From Gorsachius magnificus (Eukaryota; Chordata; Aves; Pelecaniformes; Ardeidae): a stretch of DNA of 64,000 bases. The position numbers were made by a program, and so were the translations under genes. This document shows, in pieces, positions 53,152 through 64,000 of this stretch. The stretch lies in contig CM067084.1 in NCBI GenBank assembly GCA_034008185.1, positions 69,660,612-69,724,611 of the forward strand, in the 5' to 3' direction. The notes beneath the pieces are model-generated. The model was given only the letters and a program-made list of their open reading frames with translations. It did not search any database and was not told where the DNA came from. Every line of letters starts with the position of its first letter. The stretch's first letter is position 1.

Positions 53152-53424
53152 GTCCTGCTGGGGACTTGCATCTGGCCTCAATGTGAAATTAAGGTAGAAA
53201 AACACATCTACATATGTGTTTGCTATTAGGATTTAGTTTATTCACTGGTCATGCCTGAAGAGTGATGTTCGTCTCTAGACGGCTAACTGCCAGGAAATAT
53301 AAATGATTGTCCTAGAAGTCAAGCCTCTCTCCTATTTACTGGAGTGAAAATCACCTCCAGATATCGACGGAATATCAACTACAGAAAATGCTTCACGTTA
53401 TAAGGATGCCAGCCACCTACATTC
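53152..53424 (+). other. KIAA0232: 5' untranslated part of KIAA0232 exon 2 with uORFs
   Basis: The exon begins after the acceptor tttatag|gtcctg. Its 273-nt leader contains six upstream open reading frames: a start-stop ATGTGA at 53181-53186, then frames at 53214-53258 (14 codons), 53251-53265 (4), 53265-53306 (13), 53303-53347 (14) and 53388-53468 (26). The last overlaps the main start at 53425 in the +1 frame and has A at position -3. The main AUG has T at -3 and C at +4, a weak context. If the whole exon is used, translation of the main protein should be strongly restrained. Use of a downstream acceptor, such as one near 53344, would remove the first five uORFs but keep the overlapping one. 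Confidence 0.7.
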
Positions 53425-53468
53425 ATGCGCCCTATCTGTACAGTTGTTGTGGATGGTTTGCCATCTGA
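53388..53468 (+). CDS. Overlapping upstream ORF, 26 codons
   Basis: A small frame in the leader of KIAA0232 that starts at ATG 53388 (A at -3), has a second in-frame ATG at 53406, and stops at TGA 53466-53468, 44 nt inside the main coding sequence. It reads in the +1 frame relative to the main protein. Such overlapping uORFs usually act by capturing scanning ribosomes rather than making a useful peptide. I propose a regulatory role only. No known peptide family is recognised. Confidence 0.45.
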   Translation: MLHVIRMPATYIHAPYLYSCCGWFAI

Positions 53469-53655
53469 AAGCTCCTCAAGCTCTTATCCAGGCCCTGTAT
53501 CTGTTTCTGAAATGTCTCTGCTACATGCTTTGGGTCCAGTGCAGACCTGGCTGGGACAAGAGCTAGAGAAGTGTGGCATTGATGCCATGATTTATACTCG
53601 GTATGTCCTCAGTCTTCTGCTGCATGATAGCTATGACTACGACCTGCAGGAACAG
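53425..53655 (+). CDS. KIAA0232: KIAA0232 orthologue, first coding exon (partial)
   Basis: This exon encodes the first 77 residues of the vertebrate protein KIAA0232, a large protein (about 1,400 residues in human) of unknown function, usually listed as a domain-of-unknown-function family. The open frame starts MRPICTVVVDGLPSE, with a serine run (residues 14-20) and then a compact region (about 31-77). That region includes VQTWLGQELEKCGIDAMIY (39-57) and the stretch YVLSLLLHDSYDYD (60-73). I recognise this sequence from memory as nearly identical to the mammalian N-terminus, which supports the start at 53425. The exon ends GAACAG|GTATTT, a valid donor, after a complete codon (phase 0). The open frame continues past the donor for 53 residues, but that sequence is low-complexity intron. 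No signal peptide or membrane segment is visible. Residues 42-65 resemble the N-terminus of CCDC43, suggesting a small helical domain. Remaining exons lie outside the window. Confidence 0.92.
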
Positions 53656-56139
53656 GTATTTACATATTTTAGATGTTGTCCAGTGAAAGTGAGTTTTTGT
53701 ATTAGTTATGTTTTGTGTATTATACATGGGTATGGCTCAGATGGGGGGGGTGGTTGTCTTTCAGTGTGTGGGTGGAAGGGGGGTATAAACCACATGGGGA
53801 TTAAATTTGGCGGGTAAACTGAGATTAAAGTAGTTAGTTAGCTATACAAGCAATTACATAAACCAAAATTTTCACATTGCTACATTGATATCAGAATTAT
53901 TAACACTGGAATGTTCTGTATCCTAAACACAGTCCTTCAGTACTTGTGATTATAAGGTTAATTTAACACTGGAACATTAGTTTAGTAATGTAATTCTTGT
54001 AAACTGTGTGTCAAACTGGCCTGCTTCACAGTAGTTTGTAGACTCCCCATCACTTCTCATGGATTTAATCTTGTGCTATTTCCAGTAACGAATAAAAAAA
54101 AAAAATTCTTTTTTTAGTATTCAAGTATTTAAAATACATTATTGCACATACATTATTCATCTCTTCTAAAAGAATGTTAATGCTGAATCCTCATAAAAGG
54201 CATGTAAAAGAGTTGTGGAACAGTGAGTTGCTATACATGGCTGTAATTCAAAAAGGGCAGGGGAAGAAAAGTGAAGCTGTGTATTACTGTTTCTTTGTGC
54301 CTTTATTGCTCTAGATTTTGTTTTTATTTCTTTTAATGTCCCTGCATCATCAGCCTATATCAAAATACTTTTGGATGGAGTGGAGTTTTCTTGATATAGG
54401 ACTCAAGAAAGTTCTGGAATTTTTCGAGAAGGGAGGATGCTGTTCATCATAGACTTTGTCTTACAAGGTGGCTGTGATTACAGCGGGAAGGAAGTAAAGC
54501 AAATACCTTTTATTTGGTGGCTTCATTATTAGTTCTTTTTTGTTGCTGTTGTTTTGGTTACACTGCACACATTACTACCTAACTGCTTCAGAACTTCCAT
54601 TGTTTTGTAGTTTACCTTTTTAAAAATCCAGCAAGAGCAGGGCAGGGTATTGTGGAATAGATGTAAATGTAGCTGAAGCAGAAAAAAATTCATGTCAGAT
54701 GATGCCAGTTTCTGAACTCTTAGCAACCATTACTATGCATAAAAGCCTTCATGCTTCCATTGTGCAAAACAGAAAACTTGATGTGCAAAAGTAATTTTTG
54801 TTCAAAAGTCTGGCAGCAGTGGAAGTCACCAGGAACAACCTCATGATTCATAATAATTTAAAAAAACACCAACTGTAAGCACTCTTTAGAATGTACCTTA
54901 ACAGTGAATTTATTTAGGTCTTGGTCAGAGATGAATAACTGTATTTTAGAAGGGGACAGAATAAAGTTCCAAAACCTGTCTGAAAGGATGGTGTGGGGTG
55001 AGGACAGAAACAAGAAACAAAGTGAAACCTCACCAGAATTTGAGGAGCTTTATAGATAGGCCCGTGGCCTTGGGGAAAAATGAAGACTTGCATCTTTTCA
55101 GTCCATTTTAGAGCATAGTCATAACTGTGAAGTGACTACTGTGATAATTTGAAATGTCCGAAGTGCCAAAATTAGTTTTCTTTTTATCAGGCTTTGCAAG
55201 AAGCAGGGTAACTATATTATGAAAACCTCATTCAGTTTATTTCTCATTTTGATACCTTAACTGGGTCTTTATGGGTTGATAGCAGAGCTTTAAGGAATGT
55301 GTCTGTTCTTTTTCAAAGTTGATTATCTGAACCTAATGAGCCAAAGAGGGGAGAATACCACATGCTGACAGGGTAGCCAAAAATCTGTGCTGCTGAGTGG
55401 GTGCTGTAGTACAAACGTATGGGATGTCTTCTGAATGACATCAAGATTTGAAGAAGCTGGAAGTTTCTTTTCCACCTCCTCCGGTTTGATCCTGCTTGTA
55501 ACATACTTCTCTTGCATTTATACCCTCTACTTCAAATAACTGTTTTCTAAGTTTTGAGACCTAGTATCAATTTAGTTTTGGGATGATATTCTGTAATAAT
55601 GATTGGATGCATATGTTGTGAAACATACTGCTACCTAATTCCTTTCTCAAATAGCGTAGTCTTTAAAGACTGCAAATATAAATTTCTTACATGGAGAATT
55701 GAGGAAAGCTTAAAACACGTGTGCTTGTTCTCTTTATTTATTTATTTATATTTATTTTACTTATTGCCTACTGGTTATTTGTATGACCTGGCATTTTAAA
55801 ATTAATTTTGGTTTAGTTAAGTCATTGAGAAACAAGAAATTCTGTACTCTATAGCATATGTTTGCATATAAGCAGTTTCAGTCCAATTTTGGTGATGGGT
55901 ACAATGTTAAGACAAACACTAGTGTTATTTACAAATATAAATAAGGAAGAGTGCAGCAATTAAATTATTTCTTACTTAGATATTTAGGAGTAAAATACTG
56001 AGAGTTGCTGAGCTCCTTTAATTCAGATTAATTCCTGTAGAAGAGCTGGCTCTTGGCATCCCAGGAATTTTTTCTTTCAGACAATTCCTTTGATTCTTGA
56101 GAAAGATGACAGAATTCTCGATAGTGGGTTTATTGCAAT
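53656..56139. other. KIAA0232 intron 2, first part
   Basis: Begins with the donor GTATTT. No further exon is recognised. A TTTA-type microsatellite lies at about 55733-55760. The rest is AT-rich unique sequence. Confidence 0.6.
55733..55760. repeat. (TTTA)n microsatellite
   Basis: About seven imperfect TTTA units within intron 2. Confidence 0.8.
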
Positions 56140-56483
56140 GATTTCTCCCCAACTTAGAGGATACCTACAAAGAGGACGGAGGCTCTCTCTTCACAAGGAG
56201 CCACATGGAGAAGATGAGGGACAATGGGTACAAGTTGCACTGGGTGAAATTTCATCTCAATATGAGAAAGAATTGTTTGGTGGGTTTTTTTTGTTTGTTT
56301 GTTTTTTATAGTGAGAACGGTCATTCACTGGAACAGTCTCCTCAAGAATATGATAGTCCCCACTGCTGGAAGTTTTCAAGATGCAGTAAGACAGATAATC
56401 TTATCTAGGCTCCCTTTCCCTCAAAAGGGTGGACCAGATAATCTTTTGAGGTCCCTTCCAACCTCGGCTATTTTATGATTCTT
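56140..56483 (+). mobile_element. CR1 LINE 3' fragment with T-rich insertion
   Basis: A plus-strand CR1 copy. It shows the ORF2 tail blocks AGAGGACGGAGGCTCTCTC, TTCACAAGGAGCCACATGGA and CAATGGGTACAAGTTGCAC. The 3' untranslated block GGTGGACCAGATAATCTTTT follows, then GAGGTCCCTTCCAACCTCGG, ending in a decayed terminal repeat (attttatgattctt). The reading frame is broken. At the RKNFF position a T/G-rich stretch (about 56274-56309, ggtgggttttttttgtttg and further gttt units) is inserted, followed by AGTGAGAACGGTCATTCACTGG, which is again CR1. Its wording differs from the other copies in the window, so it is probably another subfamily. The 5' boundary is approximate, and a short internal deletion is likely near 56155. 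Confidence 0.87.
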
Positions 56484-57250
56484 CGCTTTTAGAACTGAGT
56501 TTCGGTGGAGAGTGATTAGCCATCATTTCTTCCCAAAAATACAGCTATGACTTCTGTTTTGAACGGGTTAAAAGTAATATGTGGTCTGTGAACACCCAGG
56601 ATAGGATTACACATATGAACAATCCATTGCAATGTGCTTTTTTGGGGGGTGGGGTCATGAAGAGGACAAATTTAGGAAGTCTTAATCTTACGGATACTGT
56701 ATAAATCATCCTTATTAGAAATGTTGCAAACTGAAGTAAAGATGGTCATTAAGATCTTTCCACCTCAGAATGTTGATGACATCATTAGCACTGTTTTAGT
56801 CGCTTCAGGGAGCCTCCTTCCATGCTTTCTTTATAGTGTTCTGGTGTCATCAAATGTAGCAGGGAAATGGAACTCTGAAGTCCTGGACTGAGGTTCTGTC
56901 AGGTAAGTACAGAAAGATTTAAAATAAAAAACGAATGAAAAAACATCCCCAACCTTACTAGGCATACCTAGCTATTTAAGATACCAGTGTTACTGTGTTA
57001 TCAGACACTTCTGTTTATGTTTAAAATAAGTATTTCAAAAGAATGTGGGAGTCTTGATTGACTAGGTCTCAGGGTTATTGTTGAGAAAAGCAGGATGTTC
57101 CCTTCTGGTTTGTTAGTAATAAATAATACGTGGTTTCTGGTCTTGATTCTGCTGCAGAATTCTGTGGCTTTGGTCACTTGACCACTCTTCCTCCAATATT
57201 ATCTGTCTTTGTACGGTGAGGTAGTTTGGTATGTGGATAGAAGATAAAAT

Positions 57251-57396
57251 GTGTTTAAGGGTTTGGTGTATGGGGTTGGTTGGGTTTTTTCTTTGTTTTG
57301 TGTGTGTTTGGTTTGGGTTTATTGTGTGTGAGTCTGGGTTTTGGGAGTCTTTTTTTGTTTGGGTTTTTTTTTGTTGTTGTTTTTATTATTACTATT
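57251..57396. repeat. G/T-rich low-complexity stretch
   Basis: About 145 bases almost entirely of G and T, with GGTTT, TGTG and GTTTTT motifs. It yields a spurious Phe/Gly/Val-rich open frame on the plus strand. Confidence 0.85.
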
Positions 57397-57984
57397 AATT
57401 CCATGCCTTGCCCAGTTGAGTATCATTATATGGATGCAGGCTCAATATTGCAAAATGATGGCTTAGTAAGTCCTGAGTTTTCAGAGTTGATAGGAGCTTT
57501 TTGCAAGTACTTGCATGTGGGGCTGTGGAGGGGCACAGTACAAGTAACACCCTAAAACCCTAATACACCGCAACCAAATTTTACTGGAGTGTTTGCAGTT
57601 TTATTCTGACTCATTGGCTTGAGCTGAAATACCTATTAAAGTATTGGGAAAATTGAAACGCGGCTGGGCAAAACATACCTGCTTATCAAAGTACTAGAGA
57701 GCTTTCGAGAAGGGAACCTTGTTTATGGTAAACTGCACTGTGGTACCAAGATCTTCCAGACTGCTGTGGTTATACATATATTATACATACCTATCAAGAA
57801 TTACTGTAACACCTCCTAAATATGCACACTTTAAATGTTTTTTAAAAAAAATACTCGTTAACTGAAGTTAACTTAATCATTGTTGGCACTTGTAGCACAA
57901 TTCTTATTCAAGCCATACTTGCTACTTTTGGAAATTAGTCAGATATAAAAGTTCTTAAGCAGCCCTTTGTCCTTAGTATGTGCA

Positions 57985-58049
57985 CTTTTTTCTTTTTCTT
58001 TTTTTTTTTTTTTTTTAACATGTCATTGTCCCCTGCTTTTTTTTTTTTT
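57985..58049. repeat. Two adjacent poly-T tracts
   Basis: T-rich tracts at 57985-58016 (with two C interruptions) and 58037-58049. They are separated by 20 bases of unique sequence. Confidence 0.85.
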
Positions 58050-58287
58050 GTGGCAGTGATGTTGCTGGTGGGAGGGTTTAAGAGGGCGGAAGCTCTTTCT
58101 TTGGGATGATTCCCCAGTGTTGACTGGTGGAGAAGAGAATACAAAGACAATATGAATTGGGTTTGTACATTTTCCTTGATTACTGTGACGCAGCAGGATG
58201 TTCAGAAATAGTTTGGATTTTTTGTGGCTAGTTAGTTTAGGTCTGTTGTATCAGAACACAAGTAAGGACTTCAGTAGTAGGTTTGCC

Positions 58288-58304
58288 TTTTTTTTTTTTT
58301 TTTT
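58288..58304. repeat. Poly-T tract followed by CTAG
   Basis: A 17-nt T-run directly followed by CTAG. It resembles a strong 3' splice acceptor on the plus strand, but the following frame closes without KIAA0232-like sequence, so I list it only as a repeat. Confidence 0.8.
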
Positions 58305-61300
58305 CTAGAAACAAAGATGTTTCTTTCTTACAAATTTTCTGGAGAGCATGATTCTCAAATTGATTTACACAGAAATTAGATGTCTATGTGGTCAAAATTA
58401 CTAAAGGAATCTGTTGGACCATGTTATATGACATTATTCATTATTTAGGTGTGCTAGGGGTTTTTTTGTTTCTTTTTTTTAAGATTTGAGGCCTATCGAT
58501 GATATCTGTTCAAAATGTTTGGAAACCACTGCTATTTTGTTCTGTGGTAGATGACCTTTTAGATGCATTTGGTCTGTTAAGGAAAACCTCCTAAAATTGG
58601 TATGGATTTAAAGACTGTGTGATGATAACTGAAGTGCACAATGTTTCTGTTAAGTATGTATGCTTTCATCATTTGCATTTTATTATTGATTTTTCTTATT
58701 TTTGAATAAAGGATAAATTAAAGAGAAAAACCCATGAAATTACTGACAAATCTTGAACTTTTGGAGACCCATGGAATTGCTGTTAGGGGAGATCTGAACA
58801 TTGTGAGACAGCCTTTTGACTTCAGACTAGACTGATTTTTAATCAGAATGCCTTGCTCTTAGTTTCCTAATGTTAAACCAACTAGATGCTTTTAAGATTT
58901 CTGATTGTTATTTAAATGCTAATTAAAAGTGTATTTGTAGATACAAGTGTTCTCAAACCAGTTTGTGATACAGTAAATATTGCATGAAGTTAGTATAATC
59001 TGTGGGAAGCAGAAGGCATTGCCTTAAAATGTGTTTTGAGAGAAATATTATTTCATTATCTTTGTACAGCGTTAAAATCAGTGTTCTGTGTTGTACCTTT
59101 TACATACTATTTGTAGGCATAGCCGTTTCCTTATATAGCAAGTTCATGGTTTTTGGTCTGCAAACTGGGCTCCCTTTTGAAAGGATGGCGCCTTTATTAA
59201 AAAAAAAAAAATAACAAAACAACAAACCCAACAGCTAGACAGTCTGTGGGATAAAGGCTTTGTTTGTAAGCCTTTGGTCATGCAGCACGAAGGTCTAAAT
59301 GCGTTTGTTATGCATACTTTCCATATCAAGTGTCTTCTGTTGCTTTTGATCTACTTCTTTCAACTCATTTTTGGAAGCTGATGTTTTTTTGCCAACCCTC
59401 AAAAGTAAAAAAAAATCTAAAAAAAAATTTGTTAAAAGGTTTTCCTTACTCTCAGAATTAAGTAGCTGTTATGCTGAAAACTGTGTTCCTCTGTGACCAG
59501 CATGAGGTTTTTCCTATTGATTTTTCAATTTATTCATTCATTCATTCTGGAAGGCTAATTATTTGTAGACCGATTTGAAATAGTTCCATTCAGGTGATCT
59601 TTTACGTGGAGGGATAGAAAGAGTCTTCAGAATGATAGCTACACTTCTGCTGACTCTCTGATCAGAGTTTGTATTCTTGCTTTTTCATCATTAGCACGTA
59701 CATGTTTGAAGTCCAAAATGTATTTTTCTTTTTTTATATTAAGAACAGAGCAGTGGAAAAATAGATCTCAGCCCACATACGATAAAGACATACGTCTTTG
59801 TGGTTTTATCTCTGTAAATGCTTTTGGCCTATCACTCTGCACTGGGATGGGGGTATCCCTGCCTGCTCTTCTGCATTTGCCTGGCGTGGGCTGGTGACAT
59901 GGGACACTTGTTACTGACAGTACTTGTGACACACCTGAGGCACCTGCCAGCTTCCAAGATCCAGTCGAGGGTGGCGTTTGTTCTCCCTGCCATCCCATCT
60001 TAACCCAGTAGAGGGACCCGATGTCTAGATTTATATTCTAGTAATGGATATTTAATTTTTCACAGGTATGTTTTAGGGGGACGGAGATGTGTTTTGTGTT
60101 TGTTTTGAAGTGAAAATCTCATCCATAACCTAAAGATAGGAGGAGAAATGAGGATTTGGTCCTCTGTACTATGCTAAACCTGTATTAAATGCTAATCTGA
60201 CTGGTATGCTTATTTAACAAAAGGTGACAATGCAAGTTCTAGTATAATTGCAACTGCTTTTTTTTATCATCCCTAAGAAGTAACTGTGGGCCATTCAAAC
60301 CCAGGTTTTTTTAATGCATTAAAATCTGCAGAGTATAGTTCAGTTATAGTAGGGTAATGCCATGCTGCCCACAAGTGTTACTAAGTTTCAAAGTTCACCA
60401 GCAAGATGTAGAAGTAAATTTCTTGAATGCAAAACATTTTAGTTTAGTTTGTATTTGTGTTACTGCTTATTAAGCTGTGTAACATTTCTGTAGGAACAAT
60501 GTTTAAAATTTTCTGACCTTAGTTTTTTAATCATTACCCAAATTAAGTATGTAAAACTCAAGCTGTGAAAATTATAATAGAGAATAGTTAGGTAGGAAAG
60601 GGAACAGTGAGACCAAGACTTCTGCCTATACTTTTTTTATATGATTAATTTGAAGTCCTTAGAGTATTCAAATGTGTACATGTTTGCAGTGTTGGGAATA
60701 AACCCCCTCTTTTTCTCATACATAAATGTATAAACTGAAGAAAGAGCAGATTTATCATATTTAGTAAACAGTACTATATCCTCACATTAATAGAAAATAG
60801 TTTCACTTTTCTAAAAGGTCAGATAACTACCCTTAAAACTTCACAGAGGAAAACTTAACTGTGCTCCTCCCGCTCTCCCCCCAACCCCCAGGAGTGAGTG
60901 GCTGAGGAGTATATAACTCACACTGCCATATTTAAACTTCGGAAAAGAGATCTTTTGTATATAATATAACTTGGGGAGAAAAAATGGGAGGATGTGGATT
61001 CCTCTTCAATTAAGCAGTGGAAGATGACTGAAATGGCTTTACTGTAAAGGCATGTGCCTCAGAAACCTCCCAGATACCCTCTCTGAACTGTGTGTGCAGC
61101 AGCGTAGGGCCTCTTGGTTTTGGTCTTAGAGCAGACTTGTGATTCCCCCAGCGCATTGGGCTGTCCTGTGAAACCACCTGTAGATCTGCTAGTGAAGAAC
61201 AGCTGGACCTATAGTTGTTTTGCAGGTGCTGAAGTAATTTCAGTTGGGTTCCTTTGCAAGTGCTTCCAGCCAAAGCTCATGTAACAGTTCTAACCAATGC

Positions 61301-61444
61301 AGCTCCAGTTCATACTGGTACCGTGTCTCTGTGGGACTTACTATTTTTTAAAAAAAAATTATTAATTTCTAGTTGGCATTTGATTTGTTAATTATGAGAA
61401 CTGCTCTGTTCTGTATTTCTGTATTGGTGACTGTTAAATGTTTC

Positions 61445-61627
61445 AAGCATTGGAACGGGCTGCACAGGGAAGTGGTAGAGTCCCAATCCCTGGAGGTGTT
61501 TAAAAGATGGGTAGACGAGGTGCTTAGGGACATGGTTTAGTGGTGGGATGGCACTGTTAGGTTAACGGTTGGACTTGATGATCTTAAAGGTCTTTCCCAA
61601 CCTAAATGATTCTATGTTTCTATGTGG
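61445..61627 (+). mobile_element. CR1 LINE 3' fragment
   Basis: A plus-strand CR1 copy. It has GCATTGGAACGGGCTGCACA, then CTGGAGGTGTTTAAAAGATG with GGTAGACGAGGTGCTTAGGG, then the 3' block CGGTTGGACTTGATGATCTT, ending in gattctatgtttctatg. It matches the minus-strand copy at 6.73-6.95 kb closely in wording (ACGAGGTGCTT, GACATGGTTTAGTGGTGGGA), so the two probably belong to one subfamily. They lie in opposite orientation 54.5 kb apart. Confidence 0.9.
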
Positions 61628-64000
61628 GGTAGATTTGGAGTATCACGGACTATGCATTTGTAGTCTTTATTCCATTTTAGGGATAGGAATTGTGGTGGCA
61701 GGGATTGGAGCTCAGCATTAGGCTCTCAGGGTCATTGTATTTATGCAAACTGTACAGGTTTCAGGGTAGTCAGCTTCAGCTGGTATGTTAGCGCAAAAGA
61801 AAAGCATTTGTTCTCAAGGACTACGGTTATCTGAGGAATTTTTATTTCACACTAGCTTCTGCCTTTGTACTGGCGTGAGTGATAATGTTGAAATACTAAT
61901 TCCTTTGCAAACAGGACTGTTTCAGTATGTGAAACATCCACTTCAGGACATCAAACTTAATCTCTGTGGTGCCTATCTTACATACTATCCTACTGAGGTA
62001 TGCACATCTGTCTAATGTAGTTAAAATGTTATCATTAGCTTCTGGTCTGAGTATCAAAGCTGTCTTTTAAAACTGTACTATATTATCTTTTTGTGAATTT
62101 CTAAATAGCATCTGCTTAGTTATGGTGTATCTCTCACAGTCATGTAAAAAGAATTAACAATCACTTTTTTATTGTTTAGGTTATGACTACAAATGTATTC
62201 TCACAAAGGTGAGATATAAGCTCAAGTGCCAGGCTGGTTAGTCCTCCTAACAGTCAGGATTTCTTTGCAGCCATCTCTGTGCTGATATAATTGTACTGTT
62301 TTGGATTCTGGGGCTTGCTGAGATACCTCCTTGGAGTACAGTAGAGCATTGCGTGACGGTACACTCGCCACATGTCTCCAAGCATAGGTGCACGCTGGCT
62401 GTATTCACACAGAATCAGGTGGTCTGTGATGCTTGCCACATAACTTTATTACCTAGTCCAAGAGAGCAACCATAAATGCTGTGAAATAACTCCTCCAGTT
62501 GTAACATGTCCCTTTGAGATACCTGGAAACTGTAGTGGGGGTTTCTGTTGAGTTCTTGGCTTTGTTTTCTGTCATGTAGGTAAGATGTGCAAGTAAAATG
62601 ATGTCTTTATAGCTGTAGCTATAGGATTGCTAAATTTTCTTCTTTTCTGCTTTTACTTTAATGGAAAAACTCTAAAGGCAGCCTGCTTAACAAACATAGG
62701 ATTTCAACAGATGCAGCATTTGCATGTTCTCTCGCTCTTGTGAGTGGGTGTGATCAAATTTCTTCTGCTTGGTTTCAGCCTAGAGTAACTTCTAATTAGT
62801 GAACAACACATAGACTGCCCTTTCATGTTGGTAGGATTATAAGCAAGAGTTTATAACTGACAGAAACTCAGTTTACAGGATTTTATACTCTGATTGGTTT
62901 TGATAGGTAAAGTTTGTCCCTGTCTGCAAACAGTGCAATCATCAGTCCTGAATGCCTTGAGGACCTTGAAGTCATAGCAGTGCCTGATGTGGTCTGATGT
63001 ATTACCAGCTGTTCTGTTGCAGTCCAACTGCATAGGATGGTAATGCTCCAGTTACAGCTACCTGGAAAGAGGTGACTGTAGTGGCTAGATGGTTCTCTGG
63101 ATTTTCACAAAAAGTCTAAGATTAATTCTTTCCCTGTTCATACCTGGATTTAGAGCAATTGTCTAACATAAAAAGAATGTTTTCCAGTCCCCTCCATGGC
63201 TTTAATGTGGAGAAAACTTGTGCTGCTCTCTGAAAGTGTACTTACTGCTGTTGGTCTGCTGACTCTCTTGTTGCATGTCTTTTGGAGAATTTAAGCTGAA
63301 CTTGTGCCACTGTTCGTGTGTTTTCTTCTGAATTGTCTTGCATATTGTATTATCTCATTATCTTTGTCTCAGTCTGAGGCAGTCTGTGAGGAATGTCTGA
63401 GCCAATCCTTGCCCATTAGACCTTTCTTATTAACTATAATGAGATGCAATGTCTCTCAAAATTTTCCCAAAAACAATTACAAAAGGGTATATATCCCTGT
63501 GGCTCTGAGAAATGCATGAGAGTTTTTCCTGAATCTCAGTTTAGGGGAATTAGGTTTTCAGGGAAGATCACTGAAGATATTTATACAGTCTGCTTCTTGA
63601 ATAATCATAAAGGTGAAATATACGTGTAATCTGTTAGTTTTCCCCAAATTTTCCATTATGAGATCTGCTAGAGGTAGTGAGCACCTGGCCATTTTGGATA
63701 CAATTTATGGCTGTTTTCTTCCATTCCCTGCCTATCCAAACATCTAAAGAGTTGATTATTGGAGTTCTTTGAACAAGTTTTTGGAAAAGCTTTCTTGCAG
63801 TGCACAATGGTTCACACCTGTCTAACTGAACATTGGATTTAATTAAACATCAATGCTGTAAAAACTGTTGCTGCCAGCAGAGACCAGGACTGCTGGACTA
63901 CCTGGGTTTTCATTCTGTAATATTATATAGTCTTTGTTTTCATTTATTCACTATAAACCTTGATAGCCATCACTGACTTAAGATGTACTGATGATAGAAT
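61628..64000. other. KIAA0232 intron 2, to window end
   Basis: No further exon, RNA gene or mobile element recognised. The intron runs off the window. Confidence 0.55.

Larger units (their letters stand above)
56484..61444. other. KIAA0232 intron 2, middle part
   Basis: No exon recognised. I looked for the conserved continuation of the protein (an acidic/aromatic stretch expected after residue 77) and did not find it. The stretch is rich in T-runs and G/T low-complexity sequence, listed separately. Confidence 0.55.

Noticed and set aside
53656..53817. Continuation of the open frame past the exon donor
   Set aside because: A good donor sits at the end of the conserved region. The continuation is Gly/Cys-rich low-complexity sequence unlike the known protein.
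58288..58310. Very strong 3' splice acceptor look-alike (T-run then CTAG)
   Set aside because: In the phase required after residue 77 the frame closes after about 30 codons with no KIAA0232-like sequence and no clear donor.

Overview
This window is nuclear DNA from a vertebrate, almost certainly a bird. The main evidence is a set of 5'-truncated CR1 LINE retrotransposons of avian type. They end in the hallmark short repeats (ATTCTGTG or ATTCTATG type), and one keeps a recognisable reverse-transcriptase C-terminus. Gene density is low, introns are long and AT-rich, and there is one strong CpG island. No operons, CRISPR arrays, phage or bacterial features are present.

Layout. (1) Positions 1-34.8 kb are intergenic or far-upstream DNA. 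They hold two clear CR1 copies on the minus strand (about 1.24-1.97 kb and 6.73-6.95 kb), one possible ancient CR1 tail (28.03-28.09 kb), short microsatellites, and an isolated GC/CpG-rich patch at 15.45-15.6 kb. I support no protein-coding exon here. (2) Positions 34.8-36.6 kb are a CpG island with G-quadruplex/i-motif-prone runs, RFX-like and D-box-like motifs, and two good plus-strand splice donors (after 35360 and after 35930). This is the likely promoter and non-coding first exon region. (3) About 35.9-53.15 kb is the first intron. It carries an ancient degenerate CR1-like LINE (45.65-46.56 kb) and a younger minus-strand CR1 (50.43-50.83 kb) with a 68-nt internal poly-A expansion. (4) Positions 53152-53655 are a spliced exon. 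It has a 273-nt 5' leader containing six upstream open reading frames and the first 77 codons of the orthologue of human KIAA0232. (5) From 53656 to the window end is the next intron, with plus-strand CR1 copies at 56.14-56.48 kb and 61.45-61.63 kb. The next coding exon was not found and should lie beyond 64 kb.

The window is thus the 5' end of one gene, KIAA0232, on the plus strand: upstream region, CpG-island promoter, first intron, first coding exon and part of intron 2. The three most interesting observations are: the crowded uORF leader whose last uORF overlaps a weak-context main start; a W-L-x3-L-E-x2-G-[IV]-D motif in the first coding exon that resembles the N-terminus of CCDC43; and simple-repeat expansion at the same internal T-run in two different CR1 copies. 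I recognised the gene and repeats from memory of the families, not from a database search.
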